Assembly: GCA_945868555.1 (NCBI GenBank) | Contig: CAMBMC010000010.1 | Span: 1 to 19,201 of the forward strand | Source of the DNA: Chitinophaga pinensis | GTDB lineage: Bacteria > Bacteroidota > Bacteroidia > Flavobacteriales_D > Crocinitomicaceae | Reading direction: 5' to 3' | DNA: 19,201 nt | Shown here: piece by piece, positions 14,182-19,201 of the stretch | Position numbering within the stretch: the first letter of the stretch is position 1 | Layout: each line of letters opens with the position of its first letter | Position numbers and translations under genes: made by a program | The notes under the pieces: generated by a model | Seen by the model: only the letters and a program-made list of their open reading frames with translations | What the model was told of the DNA's origin: nothing | Database searches by the model: none

Positions 14182-15543
14182 TTAGATGAGTTGAATGCCC
14201 GTGTAATTTTGTGGCGAAATTGCCTTTAATTCTATTTTTAATGCATCTGAAATAGGAAGTTCATCGACAAATTGGTGCACCGATTCTTTAGTCACCGCCT
14301 CATTTTTTCGGGTTAAACCTTTTAATGCTTCGTAAGGTTTTGGAAATCCTTCACGACGCAAAACCGTTTGGATTGCTTCGGCAACTACAGCCCAATTGTT
14401 CTCAAGGTCTCTTTCAAATGCTCTTTCATTTAACAGTAATTTATCCAAACCGGCGATGCTTGATTTTAATGCGATGAATGTATGCGCAAAGGGCATTCCT
14501 ATGGTTCTAAGAACGGTAGAGTCTGTTAAGTCGCGCTGCAAACGAGAAACAGGCAATTTGGAGGAAAGGTGCTCAAATAAAGCATTCGCAATACCAATAT
14601 TTCCCTCGGAATTTTCAAAATCTATAGGGTTTACTTTGTGTGGCATCGCTGATGAACCAATTTCACCTTCCTTGAGTTTCTGCTTGAAATATTCCATCGA
14701 AATGTAGGTCCACATGTCGCGGTCTAAATCGAGGATGATGTTGTTGATGCGTTTTAGGCAGTCAAACAATGCGGCTAGATTGTCGTAATGTTCAATTTGC
14801 GTCGTCGTCTGACTGCGTTTCAGGCCAAGGATATTGTCAACAAATTGATTGGCAAATCCAACCCAGTCTTTTTCTGGGAAGGATACAAAATGTGCATTGA
14901 AGTTGCCCGTCGCTCCTCCAAACTTCGCGGAGAATGGCACGTTCTTCAAGTGCTCCAATTGTATGGATAGACGTTCTGTAAATACTTTTATTTCCTTGCC
15001 CAATCGTGTTGGCGATGCAGGCTGTCCGTGTGTTCTAGCCAACATCGGAATGTCTTTCCATTCATTTTGTAAATGAGACAAACGATTGGTCAGTTGTTCC
15101 ATCAAGGGGAGATATTGCTCATTGATCGCATCGCGCAATGAAAGTGGAACACTTGTGTTGTTGATGTCTTGTGACGTTAAGCCGAAATGAATGAACTCGA
15201 GGTATTTCTCCAAGCCGATTTCTTGCATTTTTTCTTTCAAGAAATACTCAACGGCTTTCACGTCGTGGTTGGTTACCTTTTCCGTGTTTTTAATCCACAA
15301 GGCGTCTTCTTCAGAAAAGCGCTTGTAAATTCCGCGGAGTTCATCAAATTTCTCCATCGGAAAGTCATCCAAGGGCTCAATTCCAAAAGAAACCAAGGCG
15401 ATGAAGTATTCAACTTCAACGAGCACACGGTAACGAATCAACCCAAATTCTGAAAAATAAGGCTGCAGCTCATTTGTTTTGCGCTGATAGCGTCCATCGA
15501 TAGGGGAAATTGCTGTAAGGCTACTGAAGGAAAGTACTTCCAT
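14182..15543 (-). CDS. purB: Adenylosuccinate lyase
   Basis: PurB acts twice in purine synthesis: it splits SAICAR to AICAR and adenylosuccinate to AMP, releasing fumarate each time. The 453-residue product matches E. coli PurB (456) in length. Seen are LTAISPIDGRY at the N-terminus, HFGLTSQDINNT, ARTHGQPASPTRLGKE (catalytic acid H172) and the mobile-loop signature GSSAMPHKVNPIDFENSEGN (catalytic Ser). I chose the ATG at 15543: an in-frame ATG at 15597 would add 18 residues not seen in the family, and the purB promoter box (15571-15578) lies inside that extension. It heads a likely two-gene unit with the secreted protein downstream and is divergent from the EI24 gene. Confidence 0.96.
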   Translation of the reverse strand: MEVLSFSSLTAISPIDGRYQRKTNELQPYFSEFGLIRYRVLVEVEYFIALVSFGIEPLDDFPMEKFDELRGIYKRFSEEDALWIKNTEKVTNHDVKAVEYFLKEKMQEIGLEKYLEFIHFGLTSQDINNTSVPLSLRDAINEQYLPLMEQLTNRLSHLQNEWKDIPMLARTHGQPASPTRLGKEIKVFTERLSIQLEHLKNVPFSAKFGGATGNFNAHFVSFPEKDWVGFANQFVDNILGLKRSQTTTQIEHYDNLAALFDCLKRINNIILDLDRDMWTYISMEYFKQKLKEGEIGSSAMPHKVNPIDFENSEGNIGIANALFEHLSSKLPVSRLQRDLTDSTVLRTIGMPFAHTFIALKSSIAGLDKLLLNERAFERDLENNWAVVAEAIQTVLRREGFPKPYEALKGLTRKNEAVTKESVHQFVDELPISDALKIELKAISPQNYTGIQLI

Positions 15544-15570
15544 GTTTACGTTGTTCTTGGAATTAAAGGC

Positions 15571-15598
15571 CAAAGATACGAAATACAAATCGAGCAAA
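15571..15598 (-). promoter_or_regulatory. Promoter of purB
   Basis: On the minus strand TATCTTTG (15578-15571) fully matches TAnnTTTG, with TTTG (15598-15595) sixteen bases upstream as a possible -33 element. The box is 27 bases before the purB ATG and supports the shorter purB start. Confidence 0.6.
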
Positions 15599-15607
15599 GA
15601 ACGTCAA

Positions 15608-15619
15608 ATTGGTACCAAT
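15608..15619. promoter_or_regulatory. 12-bp perfect palindrome in the purB/EI24 divergent region
   Basis: ATTGGTACCAAT is a perfect 12-base palindrome lying between the purB -33 element and the -7 box of the divergent gene, where an operator serving both could sit. No regulator is assigned. Confidence 0.35.
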
Positions 15620-15622
15620 GAT

Positions 15623-15630
15623 TAAATTTG
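15623..15630 (+). promoter_or_regulatory. -7 box of the EI24 gene, four bases before the ATG
   Basis: TAAATTTG fully matches TAnnTTTG and ends four bases before the ATG at 15635, the same geometry as at lnt. No -33 TTTG is found at the standard distance. Confidence 0.5.
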
Positions 15631-15634
15631 ATTT

Positions 15635-16456
15635 ATGACATTTTTCAACGATTTACTTCTTGGGTTTAAGTCTTTTTGGAAGGCGATGAAGTTTATCCGA
15701 GATCATCAATTGTACTGGTTCATGCTCATTCCTGCGGCGCTGATGCCCGGAATTTATGTTCTTGGCGCATATGTATTGAAGCGGCCTGTTGAGACCGATG
15801 TTCATTCTGTGAATGATATTGTTTGGTTTATTCTTGGTCAGCTTTTTCAAATTTCATTGGCCCTGCTGTTTATGAAGTTCACCAAATATCTGGTCGTCAT
15901 CCTGCTCTCACCGCTGCTTACCCATTTGAGTGAGCGAACAGAGCACATTTTAACAGGGAATGTTTATCCTTTTGATTTCAATCAATTTGTTCGAGATGTG
16001 AAACGTGCCTTGCGCATCACATTTCGAAATTTTCTCTGGCATTACACACTGGTAATGAGTTTTGTACTTCTGGTTCTCCTTGTTTGGCAAGAATACAAGG
16101 AACTGCCAATTTCCATCATGACATTGGTGATTGGATTTTACTACTACGGATTTAGCTTTGTCGATTACATCAATGAACGACGAAAATTGACCGTCGAACA
16201 GAGCATTCAATTTATGCGCAAACATCGCGGTTTGGCCATTTCCATTGGCGCAGGATATTCACTTTTAATTCTTCTTCCCTTAAATACGGATGTCGTGTTT
16301 GGTTTGAATATCACTAAAGAAGGGTTTTTAGCAGGACTTGGACAGTTCTTATTCCATATTTTTCTATGGATTTGTGCCGCTGCTGCACCCGTAATTGCGA
16401 TCGTTGCAGCAACTATTGCCATGAATGACTTGGTGAAATTGAAGCGTAAACAGTGA
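15635..16456 (+). CDS. EI24 (CysZ-like) family inner-membrane protein
   Basis: This 273-residue polytopic membrane protein has hydrophobic segments at ~26-48, ~62-93, ~134-151, ~157-175, ~199-222 and ~233-262. It carries the EI24/CysZ-type feature of a membrane segment running into LLSPLLTHLSERTEHILTGN, followed by an amphipathic basic stretch (FVRDVKRALRITFRNFLWHY). Another conserved-looking block is FYYYGFSFVDYINERR. CysZ of E. coli is a sulfate transporter, but most EI24 proteins of Bacteroidota are uncharacterised, and no sulfur-assimilation gene lies nearby, so I would not call it CysZ. The start is set by the N-terminal pattern (LLGFKSFWKAMKFI) and the -7 box immediately upstream. Confidence 0.88.
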   Translation: MTFFNDLLLGFKSFWKAMKFIRDHQLYWFMLIPAALMPGIYVLGAYVLKRPVETDVHSVNDIVWFILGQLFQISLALLFMKFTKYLVVILLSPLLTHLSERTEHILTGNVYPFDFNQFVRDVKRALRITFRNFLWHYTLVMSFVLLVLLVWQEYKELPISIMTLVIGFYYYGFSFVDYINERRKLTVEQSIQFMRKHRGLAISIGAGYSLLILLPLNTDVVFGLNITKEGFLAGLGQFLFHIFLWICAAAAPVIAIVAATIAMNDLVKLKRKQ

Positions 16457-16478
16457 GTTGTCGTTAAATTGAAGAGCG

Positions 16479-16504
16479 GAAATTTTCAGTTAAGCAAAAA
16501 TTTC
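16479..16504. repeat. 8-bp inverted repeat between the EI24 and TPR/PD40 genes
   Basis: GAAATTTT (16479-16486) and AAAATTTC (16497-16504) form a perfect eight-base inverted repeat with a ten-base loop, followed by GTTTCTTTTG. It could be a weak A/T-rich terminator of the EI24 gene or an operator for the next gene, whose -7-like box TTCTTTTG (16507-16514) starts three bases later. Confidence 0.4.
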
Positions 16505-16546
16505 GTTTCTTTTGTGCTGAGTTAATTCAAACCAACCTTTTACTCC

Positions 16547-17923
16547 ATGAAATCATTCTATATTTTGTTCTTTTCGATGATCGCTTCATTTTCTTCAATT
16601 GCGAATACTGAAAAGATTACGACACCGCCAGATTCTTCAAAAACGGTTAAAGAAATTGCAGATGTGCTTTTGACCATTGAGAAAGGAAAAACATTATTGT
16701 CGGAAGGGAAATACCGAGAAGCATTAATTGTTTTCCGTAATGCGGGTACTGTCGACCCAAAAAACTGGCGAGTATTGTACCTTTCTGCACAGTGTTATTA
16801 TGTGTTCAATTCGTATGGTATTGCTCTTGACTACGCTAATGATGCGATTTCTTACGGAAAGGAAAATGTAGACAGCGAAGCCTATGAGTTGTTGGCTCGA
16901 TCGCATCACCGCATGGGAAACATTGATTCAGCGCTGCATTATTATCAAATTTCAATGGAGAAAATTAGCCCAATGCGCGCCAAAGAATTGATGATTGGTT
17001 TGCACATGGAACAATGTCTATTTGCGAAGGCGGAAATGGCAGGCCCGAAAACGTCCATGCGTTCCAACATGATTGGCGAGGTGAATTCAGCTCAGAATGA
17101 ATACTGTCCTGTCCTTGCGAACAATGGAACAGTGCTTTACTTTTCCTCACGCCGCAGCGATACGAAAGGGGGCTTGCAAAATCCAGAAGATGAAGAGTAT
17201 TTTGAGGATGTTTACCGAGCAGTTTGGAGTCCTTCCGCGGGTATATGGGACAGTGTATCCAATGAACTAGGAAGAATCAATACCAAAGGTTTTGATTGCA
17301 TCACCTTTGTTTCTTCAAACGGAATGAATGGACTCATGACCGTGAACACATCAGCAACAGAGGAGAAAACAGTTACCAAGGGTTCTGATATTTTTGAAAT
17401 TACCATGTCGGATAAGGGGAAATGGTCAACGCCAAAGATCATAGCCAACAAAACCATCAATACAAGCTTTTTTGAAGGATCAGCAACGATGACAGCGGAT
17501 GGCAATACCATGTATTTTGTAACTGACCGTAAAGGAGATAAAAGCTCTACAGATATTTACATGGTTCAAAAAGTGGGTAAAAAGTGGGGTGAAGCAAAAC
17601 CACTTCCTATGACAATCAATACCATTGGACGTGAAACAACACCATTTATTTCGCCAGATGGAAGATGGCTGTTCTTTAGTTCTGATGGCTTGCCAGGTAT
17701 GGGAGGATTGGATGTATACGTTGCAGAGAATCTTGGCTCGACTTGGGGCGATCCAGTGAACTTAGGAATTGTGGTAAACAGTGTAAACAACGACACCCAT
17801 TTTCAATATTACGAAGCTTTGAAAAAAGCAGTCATGGCTGGACTTGAAGTATTTGGAAAGAAATCAAGCATCAACATGTACGAGATTGACATGAGTACAT
17901 TTTCGTATCCCGGAAAAAAATAA
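16547..17923 (+). CDS. Exported TPR and PD40 (WD40-like) repeat protein, PorE-like without OmpA
   Basis: This 458-residue exported protein has a signal peptide (~1-19, MKSFYILFFSMIASFSSIA). TPR-type helices at ~37-140 include GKTLLSEGKYREALIVFRNA and ELLARSHHRMGNIDSALHYY. A PD40/TolB-like propeller follows at ~183-430: VLANNGTVLYFSSRR, TMTADGNTMYFVTDRKGD, and near residue 365 the hallmark PFISPDGRWLFFSSDG plus GMGGLDVYV. This order is that of the N-terminal part of PorE and related TPR-PD40-OmpA proteins linked to the type IX secretion machine, but the protein stops after the propeller and has no peptidoglycan-binding domain. The role is unknown; a scaffold or envelope-associated function is plausible. 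It is followed by its own terminator. Confidence 0.88.
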   Translation: MKSFYILFFSMIASFSSIANTEKITTPPDSSKTVKEIADVLLTIEKGKTLLSEGKYREALIVFRNAGTVDPKNWRVLYLSAQCYYVFNSYGIALDYANDAISYGKENVDSEAYELLARSHHRMGNIDSALHYYQISMEKISPMRAKELMIGLHMEQCLFAKAEMAGPKTSMRSNMIGEVNSAQNEYCPVLANNGTVLYFSSRRSDTKGGLQNPEDEEYFEDVYRAVWSPSAGIWDSVSNELGRINTKGFDCITFVSSNGMNGLMTVNTSATEEKTVTKGSDIFEITMSDKGKWSTPKIIANKTINTSFFEGSATMTADGNTMYFVTDRKGDKSSTDIYMVQKVGKKWGEAKPLPMTINTIGRETTPFISPDGRWLFFSSDGLPGMGGLDVYVAENLGSTWGDPVNLGIVVNSVNNDTHFQYYEALKKAVMAGLEVFGKKSSINMYEIDMSTFSYPGKK

Positions 17924-17963
17924 TTTTTGAACTTTATGAAAAGAGAGATGTAATTGCATCTTT

Positions 17964-17988
17964 AAAGCACCCAAACGGGTGCTTTTTT
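17964..17988 (+). terminator. Intrinsic terminator after the TPR/PD40 gene
   Basis: AAAGCACCC (17964-17972) pairs perfectly with GGGTGCTTT (17977-17985) around an AAAC loop, within a T-tract to 17988. A small hairpin AGATG/CATCT (17946-17961) precedes it. The next start codon is 16 bases downstream. Confidence 0.93.
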
Positions 17989-18004
17989 CGTCTAAAAAAC
18001 CGTT

Positions 18005-19201
18005 ATGAAGAAATTAATCTATTCCCTAATGCTGGCCTTGCCAGTTGCGTTGAATGCTCAAAAAGAGATTCCGCTCTCATCAACCATCCAGAAAGTTACC
18101 GTATTCTTTCAGGGTGCACAACTGGACCACTACCGTTCGGTAGAACTGCAGCCTGGTCGCCAAGAAGTCGTGTTTCAGAAACTGACCGATTTTGTTGATC
18201 CCAATACCGTTCAAGTGAAGGCCAAGGGTTCTTTGACCATCATTTCTGTGAAAACACGCAAGAACTTCGAGGACATGAAGATCACCAACGAGGAGGTAAA
18301 TGCCTTGAATGATCAAAAAAAGAAACTGGAAAAGCGCGATCTAAACCTGCGCGACGAATACGAGATTTTGCTGTACGATAAAGACTTGATTTTAAAAAAC
18401 CGCGAATTGAAAGGCACTGACCTTGGTTTGAAGGTTTCTGAATTGAAAGAGGCCTATGCCTTCATGCACGAAAAATTGAATGTAATTACGATTCGTCAAT
18501 CTGCCATCAAGGAAGAATTGGAAACCTTGAACAAGGACATGAACCGGATTGAACAAGAAATTGTGAGCCGCAGAAATAAACCCGTAACGAACTACACCGA
18601 AGTCATCGTGGAAATTGATGTCGACAAAGCAACCAAGGGTGAGTTTTTCTTCTCCTACATTACACCAAGAGCATCGTGGAAGCCTTATTATGACATGCGC
18701 TCCAATGGAATTGGTGAACCCGTGCGTTTAGAGGCTAAAGCCTTGGTGACGCAATCCACAGGAATTTCTTGGGATAATGTGGACTTGGTGCTTTCGACAA
18801 ATGACCCCTATGAAAATTCAGCGGAACCTATTTTAAATCCATGGTACCTCAATTACAACAATTATCCGCAGCAACGCACAGTGGCAACACGCCAATTGCC
18901 AACGGTCGACTATTCAGGTCAATTGTTGAAGGGGATTGTGATTGATGCCACTACCGGTGAAGCAATGCCCTTTGCGCAAATTCGTTTTCCATCCAATCCA
19001 AATGTCGGTGTTGTGACTGACGGGGATGGTAAGTTTGAAGTGAATGTACCTCGAGGAGAATACTACGCGACAGCAAGCTATGTGGGATATCAGCCGATGC
19101 AGTTGCAGATTAGCGCGCCGTATTTGAAGTTCTTCTTACAATCCAATCAATTGGAACTGGACGAAGTAGTTGTGACCGATAAAATTCAAGTGGCTTCTGC
19201 G
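18005..19201 (+). CDS. MuiA-like DUF4140/DUF4139 protein with inserted carboxypeptidase-regulatory-like domain (3' partial)
   Basis: 399 codons are open to the window edge with no stop. A signal peptide (MKKLIYSLMLALPVALNAQ) is cut near residue 18. Residues ~25-90 fit DUF4140 (KVTVFFQGAQLDHYRSVEL, VQVKAKGSLTIISV). A coiled coil follows (~95-190, Leu/Lys/Glu-rich), then the DUF4139 start (~200-275: YTEVIVEIDVDKATKGEFFF, YITPRASWKPYYDMR, ISWDNVDLVLST). This is the order of the mucoidy inhibitor MuiA family. At ~305-391 there is a CarboxypepD_reg-like domain (GQLLKGIVIDATTGEAMPFA, TDGDGKFEVNVPRGEY, SYVGYQP, then LDEVVVTDK) typical of the N-terminus of TonB-dependent receptors, sitting inside DUF4139. 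The rest of DUF4139 should lie beyond the window. Biochemical function is unknown. Confidence 0.88.
   Translation, partial: MKKLIYSLMLALPVALNAQKEIPLSSTIQKVTVFFQGAQLDHYRSVELQPGRQEVVFQKLTDFVDPNTVQVKAKGSLTIISVKTRKNFEDMKITNEEVNALNDQKKKLEKRDLNLRDEYEILLYDKDLILKNRELKGTDLGLKVSELKEAYAFMHEKLNVITIRQSAIKEELETLNKDMNRIEQEIVSRRNKPVTNYTEVIVEIDVDKATKGEFFFSYITPRASWKPYYDMRSNGIGEPVRLEAKALVTQSTGISWDNVDLVLSTNDPYENSAEPILNPWYLNYNNYPQQRTVATRQLPTVDYSGQLLKGIVIDATTGEAMPFAQIRFPSNPNVGVVTDGDGKFEVNVPRGEYYATASYVGYQPMQLQISAPYLKFFLQSNQLELDEVVVTDKIQVASA

Noticed and set aside
15544..15597. Longer purB start at 15597
   Set aside because: The extra 18 residues are absent from the family and cover the purB promoter box.
1..19201. 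tRNA, rRNA, riboswitch, insertion sequence, phage or defence island
   Set aside because: No cloverleaf, rRNA stretch, known riboswitch core, transposase, integrase, terminal repeats or defence-type domains were recognised on reading; intergenic gaps are all below about 100 bases.

Overview
The window comes from a Bacteroidota chromosome, most likely Flavobacteriales (a Crocinitomicaceae/Fluviicola-like relative; this placement is inference). The evidence is a type IX secretion (T9SS) type A sorting tail, DUF5723-OmpA, DUF4920, Bacteroidota-type signal peptides ending in ..AQ, a near absence of Shine-Dalgarno sequences, and several upstream boxes matching the Bacteroidota -7 promoter element TAnnTTTG. 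I see no insertion sequences, integrases, phage genes, CRISPR arrays, rRNA or tRNA. The region reads as ordinary core genome with an envelope bias. I did not find a new multi-gene system.

Layout. 1-1589: 3' part of a large secreted T9SS cargo protein (Ig-like, PKD, sorting tail) with a strong terminator. 1635-3406: a two-component pair, an OmpR/PhoB-type regulator overlapping by one base a histidine kinase with almost no periplasmic loop. 3410-5446, minus strand: a small secreted protein, a DUF4920 lipoprotein and mnmH (tRNA 2-selenouridine synthase), the first two each followed by a terminator. 5547-6155: rnhB. 6237-10931: a probable two-gene operon of a membrane-anchored DUF3352-like/beta-propeller protein and a DUF5723-TSP3-OmpA outer-membrane protein. 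11009-12613: lnt, overlapping at its 3' end a minus-strand unit (14171-12603) that encodes a secreted protein of unknown function downstream of purB (15543-14182). 15635-16456: EI24-family membrane protein. 16547-17923: exported TPR/PD40 protein resembling PorE without its OmpA domain. 18005-19201: 5' part of a MuiA-like DUF4140/DUF4139 protein carrying an inserted carboxypeptidase-regulatory-like domain.

Shared themes. Many products act at the envelope: Lnt completes lipoprotein acylation, the DUF4920 protein is a probable Lnt substrate, the OmpA protein ties the outer membrane to peptidoglycan, and the first gene is T9SS cargo. This is functional proximity, not a proven pathway. The most interesting DNA-level signals are -7 boxes only 4-5 bases before the start codons of rnhB, lnt and the EI24 gene, which predict leaderless mRNAs, and intrinsic terminators that end 5-30 bases before the next co-directional start codon.
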